Below, piece by piece: positions 35,474 to 46,253 of a DNA stretch of 64,000 bases (its first letter is position 1; each line of letters begins with the position of its first letter). The translations under genes and the position numbers were made by a program. Source of the DNA: Oreohelix idahoensis (taxonomy: Eukaryota > Mollusca > Gastropoda > Stylommatophora > Oreohelicidae); NCBI GenBank assembly GCA_024509875.1, contig JAMPIV010000582.1, forward strand, positions 462,001 to 526,000. Direction: 5' to 3'. Below the pieces are notes generated by a model. It had not been told where the DNA came from. It searched no databases and worked only from the letters and a program-made list of their open reading frames with translations.

Positions 35474-36980
35474 GTTACAGAGTCACTTGGTATCCTGGTG
35501 CAAAGGCACCATTTAGAGAGTATATGTAGCAGCGTCAGTGAATCCTGGTACAAAGGCACCATTTAGAGAGTCATGTGACAGTCCGAGGTACCAAATAGAT
35601 AGGTCAATCCTGAAAGTGGTACCATTTACAATATGTGTGATAGTCTATGTGCTAACGTCGACATAGTATGACAGTCTATAAAATCCTGGTAACAGAAAAC
35701 CTTGGGTGTATGTAATCTTGATTTGTGTTACTTCAAGGTTAGTTCCTTGCGGTCGCCAGAGATGTTATTATGCCTTGTTCATTTGTTTACCCAGATTCTT
35801 TTCAGGTTTAGCTTGGCTTCTTGTATTGTTTTGCTGGACTGGCGTGACTAGTGGTTAATTATTGAACTCTTCTGTAACTTGGGAGTAGTGACAAATTAGT
35901 AAATTGTTAGAACCCAGAACTTATAATTTGATAATGAGTAAATTTAGTAACAAGTAGTTGAACGTTAATTGGTAATTTTTTTGCAGTCTGAACTTCAATT
36001 CAGCATCAAAATATCAGATGATGACAACTTTAGATACATCCATGTACATTCTTCAACAATATGACATACACAGATATACAACTTGTTCTTTCAGTGAGCG
36101 TGTTCAAGCCCTAATGATAAAAGAATGTTCTCTACTTCAGCTTCGTCTGCATCATCAGACAGTTTTGATAAGCTAGACAAAACCTCTTCTATGGTTGGCG
36201 AAGGTTTATTGTTTGTCTCTTCATTTGATATCAAACGTATTTCGTAATAGGTATTCAAAGCATCAATGTCCACGTTAGTTAGGTCTTCACTTGCTTCTGT
36301 GTTATCTAAGATTTCTTGATCGTTTTCTGCTAATATTTCATCTATCGTGACACATCGTTGCGAAAATGGTTATACTTCTGTTGGAGCCAGTTTAGAATAT
36401 TTCCCTAACTTGTTTTCAACAGCTTTACAAGATCATATGATAAAGTTTCTCTCGGTTCTTAGTAATGAAATTTTCACTTGAAGAATTTAGTAATAGTTGA
36501 CCAACTTACATGTCTGTTCTTTATGAATATCTTTAACACAATATACGATAACTGGAAACTTGATCGAAGCTTCTATGAGTTGTAGTGTGAGAAATAAAAC
36601 TTCTTTAACTTATTTTTTCTCTGTCGTTCTGTAGTAAATGAAGAGTAGCTGCAGCACGCAGGAACTTCTGATAACTGGCGAACTGACGTGAGTACTGCGG
36701 CAACTGAAAACTTTCTTGCAGACTCACTTTCCTACTAAAAACGCGTTCTTATACTAGTACTCTTATGGCGGTCTTTTAGCAATCTAGGATTTCATTGGCT
36801 GTTTATTAACAAAAAATCCCATTAGCTACAGTAATCATGTGATCATTTAATTTGTAACTATTGCACCACGCTGGTACCGATAGTGAGTCTAATTTTTAGT
36901 ACTTGAATAATTGAAAAGTGTCACTATGAAATGCCAAGTTTTTCGAGGCCAAAAATGCTGTCGCGTACATCGTGTATATA
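35474..36980 (-). mobile_element. unclassified insertion splitting the 34-bp minisatellite
   Basis: About 1.5 kb with no minisatellite units. Near its left end a block GGTACAAAGGCACCATTTAG/GGTGCAAAGGCACCATTTAG is repeated (35495-35570). Its right end holds GCACCACGCTGGTACC, roughly inverted relative to the left block, suggesting subterminal inverted repeats of a DNA transposon. It carries a minus-strand coding remnant. Exact ends and a TSD could not be fixed. Confidence 0.45.
36091..36350 (-). pseudogene. unrecognised acidic protein C-terminus within the insertion
   Basis: An open minus-strand frame, running left from about 36350 to a stop at 36091, encodes VTIDEILAENDQEIL, DIDALNTYYEIRLI and TIEEVLSSLSKLSDD. 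The segment is acidic, alpha-helical in character, about 85 residues long, with no catalytic motif that I know. It could be the C-terminus of a DNA-transposon protein. An upstream stop near 36370 suggests decay or an exon edge. I cannot assign a function. Confidence 0.4.
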
Positions 36981-37110
36981 TGTTATTTAGCTATAGCTTG
37001 TGTACATCTTATTTAGATCCAGTTCTGTAGTTAGTGTACATTTAATTTAGATCAAGCTATGCAACGTTTGTACATCTTATTATGACTCCGATATACAGCT
37101 AGAGCACATT
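36981..37110. repeat. 34-bp minisatellite, right arm
   Basis: Three to four degenerate copies of the 34-bp unit (TTGTGTACATCTTATTTAGA), continuing the array seen left of 35474. Confidence 0.8.
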
Positions 37111-37189
37111 AGCTCAAGTGTTATATCATCTATCCCCAAACGTTCTTGTCCAGTAATGTGAAAAATTGCTTCACGAAAAATTGGCATGC

Positions 37190-38261
37190 TGTTACGTACA
37201 TTTATTACCTAAGGGGGTAGTCTTCGGTCCTGCCAAATGTACGCACCAGTCTTGATATAGTTATATTATTTGTGCGGTCGAATGATTCGCGCACTGACGT
37301 GCACGAAGCAGTGAGTGTTGCTTTGGGACGCACGGGTAACCTAGTTGAGTAGTTTGTGACGTCATTTTTGAAGGGGCAACATGGAACTTGTTTATGTCCA
37401 TGATTGTTATATTATATTTGTATTCAATGGCATGTTTATGGAAAGCCATTTATTCTAGTGATCTGTATTGGTCTTCAGGTCGAAACCAATAGCAGCAATG
37501 TCACGTAAGTTATCGCCCCACTTCTTATTTAAAGCTGTATTATAAGGCCGCTCTAATACTAGTCTAGCGGGAAGATGTTATTCCTAGAATGGATCTACAG
37601 AGTCGTTTGCCTTTAGGATTTGTATCGTAGAAGAAGGATTCCTACGAGTGGAAGAAGTTATTGATTACCTTATGCACATGTTTTAATATGCTGTTACAAC
37701 AATGCCAGAAGCGTGGCATAGAATGGGAGAGGTTAGCCAACTGGAATCTCTAACCTGTTCGTATTATCGTGTATGACTTTGTTTGAAACTATATGCTATC
37801 TAACGTTATGTTTTGGAGAACGTATGGGATTGTGAAGTATGATATGGAAGATTTTATCCTGGAGTATGAATACGTTACCATGATAGACGTCCTTGAGAGA
37901 AGGTCAACGGACTTGAATGAGAAGAATATTATACGGTAACAGTTTTGTGATCCTTAGTCACTTGAGTCAGAGGACTTTATGGTAGAGAATCTTCAGGAAC
38001 TTTAAAAGTAATTACCATTATGCTGATGTATGATCTTTGCGCCTGTGACGATGTTAGTCTTGTCCACTCCGTCTGTGTCATGTTGAATAAAATCGATGTA
38101 CAGTCATCACCGACTTATGTACTGCCAGTACTTGCCCAGTTCACTACTTGTTGAAGTTCGTTGGAAGAATATTGTTGACATTCGTTCATTTTTAACCATT
38201 CGCTTTTGAAGCTACCTCTTCACCAGTATAAACTGTACTCAGCCATAAAACGAACTCAACA
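37190..38261 (+). repeat. 5' LTR of Gmr1-like element 1
   Basis: Begins TGTTACGTACATTTATTACC and ends ...ACTCAACA five bases before the primer-binding site. Matches 45186-46250 almost base for base up to about 38252. Promoter elements were not resolved. Confidence 0.88.
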
Positions 38262-38266
38262 GTAAT

Positions 38267-38284
38267 TGGTGCTCCAGTGTGTTT
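38267..38284 (+). promoter_or_regulatory. primer-binding site of Gmr1-like element 1
   Basis: TGGTGCTCCAGTGTGTTT follows the 5' LTR. It starts with TGG, complementary to a tRNA CCA end, and resembles TGGTGGCCAGTGTGGGG at the same place in the second element. The primer tRNA was not identified. Confidence 0.7.
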
Positions 38285-38335
38285 ATGAAATCTAGAATTT
38301 CACAGGAAACGTACCCTATACAAGTATCAGCAATG

Positions 38336-38419
38336 GAAGATCTGAACTTTCAAGGCGACAACATCTTAGGATCATCTGAAGATCTGAACTTTCAAGGCGA
38401 CAACATCTTGGGATCATCT
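38336..38419 (+). repeat. 42-bp tandem duplication in the gag leader
   Basis: Two adjacent copies of a 42-bp unit (GAAGATCTGAACTTTCAAGG...) differing at one base, inside the untranslated leader between LTR and gag. Confidence 0.9.
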
Positions 38420-39276
38420 CTTAGTCACTATTACGTGCGAGCTGTGGTCTAATACTCAGAACGAAGTATTTTATCCTCAAACGTACATACACGGAGACGA
38501 GGCACATTGATTTTTTACCTGCACGCGAGTTAAGTATAACGTGTTCTCCTTATACGCTTTATTACTTTTAGCTGTGCCTTCCGTGATATGTCCATATCTA
38601 TATTTTACATGTTACATGTTATATGTGTTGTATTCTTCGTGGGAGGTTGGGAATGGCGACTTAGGACGGGAAAATACCAGTTTCACCACAGGTCCGTCTT
38701 AAGTGTTCTGTAGGACATTATTTTGCAGACTTCCCGCAGTGGAATGTTCCTATGCGTGAGCATAGAAGGATCTTTGGTCCACTGTGTCTGGTAGTCTGTG
38801 ACACCTGACTGTTTTAGCTGTAGTGTCAAGTTTTAATCGTTGTTTTTGGTAGCTATTTTTACTTGTACCTTAGTTTCAGGATGTATTTTGTATGTGATTA
38901 TTGTCCGTCTCACCTTTCCTGTCGTTCAGTTTTTTTACAAAGCATATGTTTTTACACTGTGGTGTCTATTGTCCTGTTGAATATTTGATCGCAGTTATCA
39001 TCGTAATTCTTTACGACATTCCATTTTAGTTCCATATATTATTTTCATTGGATTTCTGCGAACGTTTTCATTTGTCCTAATTATCGTGTCGCGTCAGTAT
39101 TGTGCTATTGTCTGTCACGTTATTGCTTTCACATCATTTCATGTTATAAATTACATTATTAATTATAAATATTATTGCCTATTATATAAATTGATTTTAC
39201 CGTTCTAGAACAGGAACGAAGACCACTAGTTGTAGTAACACTTTTAAATAGTATTATTACATAATAATATTGAATA

Positions 39277-39973
39277 ATGGCTACCTTAGACTATTTCATT
39301 AAGCAAGCAAAAGCTCTTCAGATGGCTCCTGATGAAGCAAAAGCATTTGCACTTGCAGAATATAAAAAAGCTCAAGAAATAGAAGCCGAACAGAGAAAGT
39401 TAGAAACTTTAAGACTAGAAAAACTTCAATTTGAGGCAGATCAAAAACGGATTGAGTCTGAGGAAAATGAAAAAAAAAATGAGATTAGCCGCTGAATTAG
39501 AAGAGAAACGATTTCAGCGAGAGGCAGAACAGAAGCAAAGGGAGGCTGAAGAAAGACTTAAGATTGAGATGGAAAATAAACAAAAAGAAATGGAAGAGAG
39601 GAGATTAATAGCTGAACAAAATGTAAAACGACTTCAGCTTGAGATGGAAGAGAATGAAAAAAAAAAACGACAGCATGAACTGAAATTAGCAGAGTCAGAA
39701 TATGAGAGAATTAGGTTAACTCAGGAATCTAATTCTCAGAGAACTTTTGAAAGCCAAACTTCATCCAGACAGGATCATTTTAAGGAAATTCACCTTAAAT
39801 TACCAAAATTTAATCCCCCGTCTGATGACGTAATATTCTTCCTAGATAGGTTTGAGGCCACTTGTGGGTCTTATAACGTGGATAAAGCGCTATACTGTAC
39901 ATATTTATCCAGATTACTTACAGGGGATGCATTAGCAGTTTATCATACCACCAGCATTGGTGAGAAAAAATGA
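39277..39973 (+). CDS. gag: Gag N-terminal part (coiled coil), frame broken
   Basis: Starts MATLDYFIKQAKALQMAPDE, the same beginning (MxTLDxFIK) as the gag of the second element, which supports this start. Residues 25-150 are an almost continuous charged coiled coil (EAEQRKLETLRLEKLQFEAD; EEKRFQREAEQKQREAEER). A globular capsid-like segment follows (IHLKLPKFNPPSDDVIFFLD, then a segment ending LYCTYLSRLLTGDALAVYH). A run of ten A at 39470-39479 shifts the frame, and a second shift falls at A6 (39965-39970) before the continuation at 39957. The protein would be the structural shell of the retrotransposon particle. Confidence 0.82.
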
Positions 39974-41483
39974 CTATAATGCTCTTAGAGCGGCACTTCT
40001 GCAAAAATTCCAAATGACAGAAGACGAATATCGTTTAAGATTTCATACATTACTACCTCAATCTGGCAGAAATTTTAGTGATTTTCTGTCACAGATACGA
40101 CTAACATTAGAAAGATGGATCGAATTATCCAAAATTGAAAAGTCGTATGAAGGTCTCTTCGATTTACTGATGCGCGATAAGGTACTTTCGTCTGTAAATC
40201 CTACATTTCTCGCATTTTTACACGAAAGGAAACCTTTATCAATGAAAAATTTAGAAGAACATGCAAAAAATTTTTGCACTGCTCACCCAACCATGGATCT
40301 AAGTAATGCACAGATTAAGAATGAATTGCCTGTTGCTTTTGCAGCACAACAAAACAATTTTTCACGCAATCGTTCTTTTAGTGCTGATAGGTATGTCAAT
40401 AAGGGAAATAATTACAATTTTAACAATGATAACTTTTACAAAGGGAAGCAATTTCAACAATCTGCTCCATTTAATGTTTCTTGGAACCAAGCTCACAGAT
40501 CACGAGATTTTGGTAACAATTATTTTAAAAATAATCAAGGACATTATAATAGACAAAACTGGAGATCAAAATCTCAGGGTCCGCAAAACAGACAAGGTTC
40601 TTGGAATAAAAATTTTAAAGAACATCATAACTTTAATTATACAAATTATCGGACTCATCCAAATTTTAACTCTAGCAGAAACGACAATTGTAGCAATTTT
40701 AATGACAAAAATCACAATCGATCGCGCCGACGAGATAGATCGTCGAGTAATACAGGTAGACATTCTAATGTTGCTTTTAGTGATACACAGGCTAACATTG
40801 AACAGGGTAAAGGAGCTGAAACTCATAATGCTATGTGTTGTTCTCTTGATTGTACCCAAGTCAAAGATTGTTCAGAATGCTCTACTCTTTTCCAGCCCAA
40901 GGCGATCACGACGCTGCGTTGCGGTCATACTTTGCCTAGTCTACCTGCAGTCTGCATGGCCACTCCTGCGTCAGTACACCAGGGACAGGGCTCTCTTAAG
41001 TTTAACAGAGGATTTGTTAACAATATTTCATGCTCTCTTTTATTCGACTCAGGTTGTACCACTGTGGGCGTCCGGACTTCGCTGATCGACCCTAGTTGTG
41101 CGACGGGCAGGGTTGTGAAATGTGTGACGTTTGGCGGAACTGTGGAAACATTTCCCACAGCCATTATAACACTTCATACACCATTTTTTTCAGGACAGAT
41201 CCAGGCTTGTCTTCTTCCAAATCCAATTTGTGATTTAATACTTGGTCGCATACATGGTATTAAAGAGTGTTCACCACAGCAAATTGCTGAATGGGAAGAG
41301 CGACATATTCAAACTGCAAATGCAGTAGTGACTAGAGCGCAAGCTACTAATATGTCGCATGATACACCTATTGAACCTACAGTTCATACCACTTGTGATG
41401 ATGATGCTCCTATTTCACGGGAGTTGTTTGCAACATTGCAAAAGAATGATGATTCATTAAAAAAAATTTTTTCAGTATGTTAA
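39957..41483 (+). CDS. Gag C-terminal part plus aspartic protease
   Basis: A 508-codon frame continuing gag. Residues 3-110 finish the capsid-like domain (YRLRFHTLLPQSGRNFSDFL, RKPLSMKNLEEHAKNFC). Residues 130-280 are an Asn/Arg-rich basic, probably nucleic-acid-binding region (NFNNDNFYKGKQ; NHNRSRRRDRSSS) in place of a canonical CCHC knuckle; a Cys-rich stretch CCSLDCTQVKDCSEC follows. The protease active site is LLFDSGCTTVGV, with Asp-Ser-Gly at about 41046-41054, then DLILGRIHGI as the second conserved strand. The frame stops at 41483 after an A8/T6 run. Integrase sequence continues at once in another frame. Confidence 0.85.
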   Translation: MVRKNDYNALRAALLQKFQMTEDEYRLRFHTLLPQSGRNFSDFLSQIRLTLERWIELSKIEKSYEGLFDLLMRDKVLSSVNPTFLAFLHERKPLSMKNLEEHAKNFCTAHPTMDLSNAQIKNELPVAFAAQQNNFSRNRSFSADRYVNKGNNYNFNNDNFYKGKQFQQSAPFNVSWNQAHRSRDFGNNYFKNNQGHYNRQNWRSKSQGPQNRQGSWNKNFKEHHNFNYTNYRTHPNFNSSRNDNCSNFNDKNHNRSRRRDRSSSNTGRHSNVAFSDTQANIEQGKGAETHNAMCCSLDCTQVKDCSECSTLFQPKAITTLRCGHTLPSLPAVCMATPASVHQGQGSLKFNRGFVNNISCSLLFDSGCTTVGVRTSLIDPSCATGRVVKCVTFGGTVETFPTAIITLHTPFFSGQIQACLLPNPICDLILGRIHGIKECSPQQIAEWEERHIQTANAVVTRAQATNMSHDTPIEPTVHTTCDDDAPISRELFATLQKNDDSLKKIFSVC

Positions 41484-42050
41484 CAAAAAGAATACAAGCA
41501 ACAAACTTGAAAAATCTAAACATGACTTTATACTTAAAAATGGGATTTTGGTTAGAGTAATACGGGAAAAGGATTCATCCTTATGTTCTCAGATTCTAGT
41601 CCCATCCTGTATGAGATCTCGTATATTACGACATGCGCATGACTCGCAATGTGCGGGCCATATGGGTTTTTCGCGTACCAAATCCAGAGTGCTTTCTGCA
41701 TTCTACTGGCCAGGCGTCATAGGGACATCACTCTCTATTGTCGGTCCTGTTTGATATGTCAGGAAGTTAAGGTACGGGGTCCATTTCATGCGGCTCCTAT
41801 TCAAGCTGCGGACATCCCGATTAGACCATTTGATAAAATGGCCATTGACATTATTGGTCCGATACTTCCATCTGCTAGAGGGCATACGCATATCCTTACG
41901 TGCATTGATATGTGCACTCGTTGGCCTGAGGCCATCCCTCTCAAAAAACACTTCATCTGCCAGTGTAGCAGAGGCATTGATGTTAATCTTCTCACGCATT
42001 GGTTTTCCACGGAAAATCTTGTCGGATCATGGGGTTCAGTTCATTTCTGA
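41484..42050 (+). pseudogene. integrase N-terminal zinc domain and first catalytic Asp, frame broken
   Basis: Two overlapping frames give the start of a retroviral-type integrase. The zinc-binding HHCC module is split: RHAHDSQCAGHMGF (41630 on) in one frame, CRSCLICQEVKVRG (about 41740 on) in the next. MAIDIIGPILPSARG, with the first catalytic Asp, and CIDMCTRWPEAIPLKKH follow. Shifts lie near 41725 and at an A6 run near 41946. The integrase inserts element DNA into the host genome. Confidence 0.8.
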
Positions 42051-44274
42051 ATCCATGTCTCAAGTTATGAAGACATTAGGTATAGACAGATCTCTTAGTT
42101 CTATTTATCATCCGATGTCAAATGGGTTAATTGAGCGTCTCAATAGGACACTCAAGCAGTTGTTGGGTAAGATGACTCAAGACCATCCCCAAGACTGGGA
42201 TCGGGTCCTACCCGCTTGTCTCTTTGCGTATCGCGAAGTACAAAATCAAGCAACGGGGTTTTCTCCATTCCAGCTTGTTTTTGGCATGCAACCACGCGGT
42301 CCGATGTCGTTAATCCACGACTTATTGGTTGATGAGAATATTGAAGAGGAAACTCAATCCTCTTATGAGTATGTGATCTCTCTGAGAAAGAGAATCATAG
42401 ATGCTTGTAGACTAGCTACTGCATCATCTGAACAAGCCAAAGAAAAAGCTCGTCTATTTGCAAACAAGTATAGACGTCTTCGCCAGCTCATACCTGGTGA
42501 TGAAGCTTTTGTCTTACTACCTGCGCATAACAATCGTCTTTTAATTACCTGGAGAGGTCCTTTCAGGATCATCTCAAGAATATCCGATGTCGACTACATC
42601 GTTGATGTTAATGGTAAACATAAAACCTTCCACATTAACATGTTGAAGGAGTATTACTCACGTCCTGATTATCTACAGTCAGTGTTTCAGGCAACTGACG
42701 ATCCTACACCACCTATTCAACACTATTCTAGTTTGTCAGTCATCCAAGAAGAGGAATCTTCTTTCGATGATGTACAACTACCAATACCAGTTGTACCACT
42801 CCATTCCACTGAGAAATGGAATGATGTTACAATCTCATCTACTCTTTCGGCTGATCAACGTCAGCAAGTCTCTAATATTCTACACTCGTATGAGGATGTC
42901 CTCACTGACATCCCAGGTCATACGTCAGTCATCCAACATGACATTATTCTGACTGACGATACGCCTATTCGAGTTCGCCCATATCCTATTCCTTTACACT
43001 TTCGTGATAAGGTTGATAAGGAATTGGATGAGATGCTCCAATTAAATATAGATGAACCATCTTCATCTCCATATTCTTCTTCCATGGTAATCATTAGGAA
43101 GAAAGACAACAATATACGTCTTTGCGTAGATTACAGGAAATTAAACAAAGTTACAAAATTCGATGCGGAACCATTACCTCTTTTAGATGACTTATTGGAG
43201 AGATTATCTCATGCTACATTCTTTTCGAAATTTGACCTTTCAAAGGGATATTGGCAAGTGCCACTCACTCCTAAAGCAAAGCCATTCACCGCTTTCTCGA
43301 CACCACGGGGTCTTTTTCAATGGAATTTTATGCCATTCGGGTTAATGAATGCGCCAGCTACCTTTGTACGCATGATGCGCCGCATATTGTCTCATCGTCC
43401 CGATGTCATTACTTATATAGATGACATCTGTCTTTTCAGTGACTCTTGGGATGAACATATTCAGGGTTTAAAATCTTTACTTTCTACCTTACGGGATTAT
43501 AACTTAACAGCGAAACCTTCAAAGGCTTTTGTCGGTTTTCATGACATCTCCTTTCTTGGTCACCGTATAGGTCGCGGTTTAATGTATACAGAAGACAGTA
43601 ACGTCTCTAAAATTTTAAACATCTCAGCACCTAAGACAAAAAAACAAGTGAGGTCGCTCTTAGGACTAATACAGTTCTATTCTAAATTCATCCCTCATTT
43701 GTCTACTATAACTGCACCTCTTTCTTCGTTACTAAGAAAAGGCACATCTAATGTAATAAAGTGGTCGCAGGATCACCAAACGGCTTTAGACTATATAAAA
43801 CAATTTTTTTCAAATAAGCCTTTTTTAAGGTTGCCTAACAAAGATCTCACCTTTGTTCTTCGCAGTGATGCTTCTTCCTACGCTATTGCGGCAGTTTTGA
43901 TGCAGGAATACGGAGGCACCTTATTTCCGGTTATGTACGTATCCAGAAAGCTCACAACGAGCGAGATGAAATATTCCGTTCTGGATAAAGAGCTCCTCGC
44001 TCTTGTCTGGTCAATCACTAAACTGGATCGTTACCTCCTCGGCTCACACTTTGTGGTGGAGTCTGACCAGAAAGCTCTTACAGCACTGAACACAGGGAAC
44101 GTTAAGTCATCAAAGTCAGCGCGTTACGCTATAGCGCTTCAACCGTTCCATTTTGAGATACGAGCTATTCCTGGAGTGCAGAATGTGTTCGCAGACTGTC
44201 TATCAAGATGCCCAAGTGAACGTGTCGAAACTAAACCACTTCCAGATGTTGGAACATCCTCACCGATAACATGA
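41788..44274 (+). CDS. pol: integrase core C-terminus, reverse transcriptase and RNase H
   Basis: An 828-codon frame; genuine integrase reading begins around residue 54 (TSSASVAEALMLIF) after the shift near 41946. Integrase: KILSDHGVQF (second Asp) and MSNGLIERLNRTLKQ (catalytic Glu), then a GPFRI-type C-terminal fold. RT follows in the same frame: IRLCVDYRKLNKVT, FFSKFDLSKGYWQVPL, MPFGLMNAPATFVRMM and catalytic TYIDDICLFS (YIDD at 43414-43425), FLGHRIGRG. RNase H: FVLRSDASSYAIAAVL, LDKELLALVW and VVESDQKALTAL supply the acidic residues. The frame ends at 44274 with nothing downstream, so integrase genuinely precedes RT. Confidence 0.92.
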   Translation: MRLLFKLRTSRLDHLIKWPLTLLVRYFHLLEGIRISLRALICALVGLRPSLSKNTSSASVAEALMLIFSRIGFPRKILSDHGVQFISESMSQVMKTLGIDRSLSSIYHPMSNGLIERLNRTLKQLLGKMTQDHPQDWDRVLPACLFAYREVQNQATGFSPFQLVFGMQPRGPMSLIHDLLVDENIEEETQSSYEYVISLRKRIIDACRLATASSEQAKEKARLFANKYRRLRQLIPGDEAFVLLPAHNNRLLITWRGPFRIISRISDVDYIVDVNGKHKTFHINMLKEYYSRPDYLQSVFQATDDPTPPIQHYSSLSVIQEEESSFDDVQLPIPVVPLHSTEKWNDVTISSTLSADQRQQVSNILHSYEDVLTDIPGHTSVIQHDIILTDDTPIRVRPYPIPLHFRDKVDKELDEMLQLNIDEPSSSPYSSSMVIIRKKDNNIRLCVDYRKLNKVTKFDAEPLPLLDDLLERLSHATFFSKFDLSKGYWQVPLTPKAKPFTAFSTPRGLFQWNFMPFGLMNAPATFVRMMRRILSHRPDVITYIDDICLFSDSWDEHIQGLKSLLSTLRDYNLTAKPSKAFVGFHDISFLGHRIGRGLMYTEDSNVSKILNISAPKTKKQVRSLLGLIQFYSKFIPHLSTITAPLSSLLRKGTSNVIKWSQDHQTALDYIKQFFSNKPFLRLPNKDLTFVLRSDASSYAIAAVLMQEYGGTLFPVMYVSRKLTTSEMKYSVLDKELLALVWSITKLDRYLLGSHFVVESDQKALTALNTGNVKSSKSARYAIALQPFHFEIRAIPGVQNVFADCLSRCPSERVETKPLPDVGTSSPIT

Positions 44275-45185
44275 ATAACTTTGTACATTGTTATTGATAC
44301 TATATTAACGTTTTATTACAACGGGAACATTGGTACTACAGTAACTTTTTTTTTAATATGGCAACATTGTTAAGAGCGACAAATATACATTTGTTATTCC
44401 TATGGAACATATTACACTACATAACGTGTTAGAGAATATATTATATCGTGTATGGAACATTGAGAACATTATCTCGTCGATTACTAACTAGTTGTAACGG
44501 AACAGTGACATATTGATAGTGATATTGTAATTATTTAGAATATATTGTTAACTAGTTATTTGTTAGTAATTAAGGAATATATAAATTAGATTAATTCAAC
44601 TTAATCTATTTGATTGATTATAAATCACACATCTACTAACTTTATTAGTTTCTCGCAATACGTGTATTCACGTATCCCACTACATGATATCTCACTTTTA
44701 GATAACTAGTCAAACTTACTAGTGTTAGAAAATAGTAAGTGTGTTGCTTCTTAAAGTGTTTAATTATGCTTTGTTTCATTTTGCATGTTGTATTTTAAAA
44801 TTTTCTGTTCTATTGATTCTCTTATCATTGATTATCATCAGTGTTGCTGTTCATTTTCATTTTGAAATCATATGTTTCAAATTTTTTTAAAAAACTTAGT
44901 TGAATTTTATTATCATTTTTTTTTTATGGTTTCTTCATTTTCATTTTTCAACTTGTTTTACTTCGTATATTACCACATCGTTCCAAAGTAGGTCGATAGT
45001 GGATGTGTGCTTTAATGCATACTGTCATTTAGTTATATTGATTTCAATTTAATATTCTTTTCTTAATATGATATAACTTTATGCATTTCATATCTTGTTG
45101 TAGTTTTTGACTCACCTCTCTCGAGTAATTAGTTCGAAAAAAATTAATTCTATTAATTTTTTTTAAGGGGAGGTAATAAGGGAGC
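44275..45185 (+). other. 3' untranslated region and polypurine tract of element 1
   Basis: AT-rich, no coding motif, in particular no second integrase. Ends with the purine-rich AAGGGGAGGTAATAAGGGAG just before the 3' LTR. Confidence 0.8.
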
Positions 45186-46250
45186 TGTTACGTACATTTA
45201 TTACCTAAGGGGGTAGTCTTCGGTCCTGCCAAATGTACGCACCAGTCTTGATATAGTTATATTATTTGTGCGGTCGAATGATTCGCGCACTGACGTGCAC
45301 GAACGAGTGAGTGTTGCTTTGGGACGCACGGGTAACCTAGTTGAGTAGTTTGTGACGTCATTTTTTGAAGGGGCAACATGGAACTTGTTTATGTCCATGA
45401 TTGTTATATTATATTTGTATTCAATGGCATGTTTATGGAAAGCCATTTATTCTAGTGATCTGTATTGGTCTTCAGGTCGAAACCAATAGCAGCAATGTCA
45501 CGTAAGTTATCGCCCCACTTCTTATTTAAAGCTGTATTATAAGGCCGCTCTAATACTAGTCTAGCGGGAAGATGTTATTCCTAGAATGGATCTACAGAGT
45601 CGTTTGCCTTTAGGATTTGTATCGTAGAAGAAGGATTCCTACGAGTGGAAGAAGTTATTGATTACCTTATGCACATGTTTTAATATGCTGTTACAACAAT
45701 GCCAGAAGCGTGGCATAGAATGGGAGAGGTTAGCCAACTGGAATCTCTAACCTGTTCGTATTATCGTGTATGACTTTGTTTGAAACTATATGCTATCTAA
45801 CGTTATGTTTTGGAGAACGTATGGGATTGTGAAGTATGATATGGAAGATTTTATCCTGGAGTATGAATACGTTACCATGATAGACGTCCTTGAGAGAAGG
45901 TCAACGGACTTGAATGAGAAGAATATTATACGGTAACAGTTTTGTGATCCTTAGTCACTTGAGTCAGAGGACTTTATGGTAGAGAATCTTCAGGAACTTT
46001 AAAAGTAATTACCATTATGCTGATGTATGATCTTTGCGCCTGTGACGATGTTAGTCTTGTCCACTCCGTCTGTGTCATGTTGAATAAAATCGATGTACAG
46101 TCATCACCGACTTATGTACTGCCAGTACTTGCCCAGTTCACTACTTGTTGAAGTTCGTTGGAAGAATATTGTTGACATTCGTTCATTTTTAACCATTCGC
46201 GTTTGAAGCTACCTCTTCACCAGTATAAACTGTACTCAGCCATAAAACGA
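45186..46250 (+). repeat. 3' LTR of Gmr1-like element 1
   Basis: Begins TGTTACGTACATTTATTACC. Differs from the 5' LTR at a handful of positions (for example AACGAG for AAGCAG near 45303, one extra T near 45362, CGCG for CGCT near 46199). The terminal ACTCAACA of the 5' copy is not present; LINE D sequence starts instead. Confidence 0.88.
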
Positions 46251-46253
46251 ATC

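Larger units (their letters stand above)
37190..46250 (+). mobile_element. Ty3/gypsy LTR retrotransposon with integrase before RT (Gmr1-like)
   Basis: A 9-kb element. LTRs at 37190-38261 and 45186-46250 differ by only a few bases seen by eye. A primer-binding site begins TGGTGCTCC at 38267 and a polypurine tract (AAGGGGAGGTAATAAGGGAG) ends at 45184. Coding order is gag, aspartic protease, integrase, RT, RNase H, followed by 0.9 kb without coding sequence. Placing integrase upstream of RT is the copia-like order known in gypsy elements from the Gmr1 group; the protein motifs are gypsy-type. Several frame breaks fall at A homopolymers. No clear TSD: the right LTR ends without the expected terminal ACA. 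Confidence 0.9.

Noticed and set aside
37190..46250. Copia-type classification of element 1 because integrase precedes RT
   Set aside because: RT, RNase H and integrase motifs (YIDD, SKFDLSKGYWQ, SDHG, GLIERLNRTLK) are gypsy-type. The order alone is explained by the Gmr1-like group.
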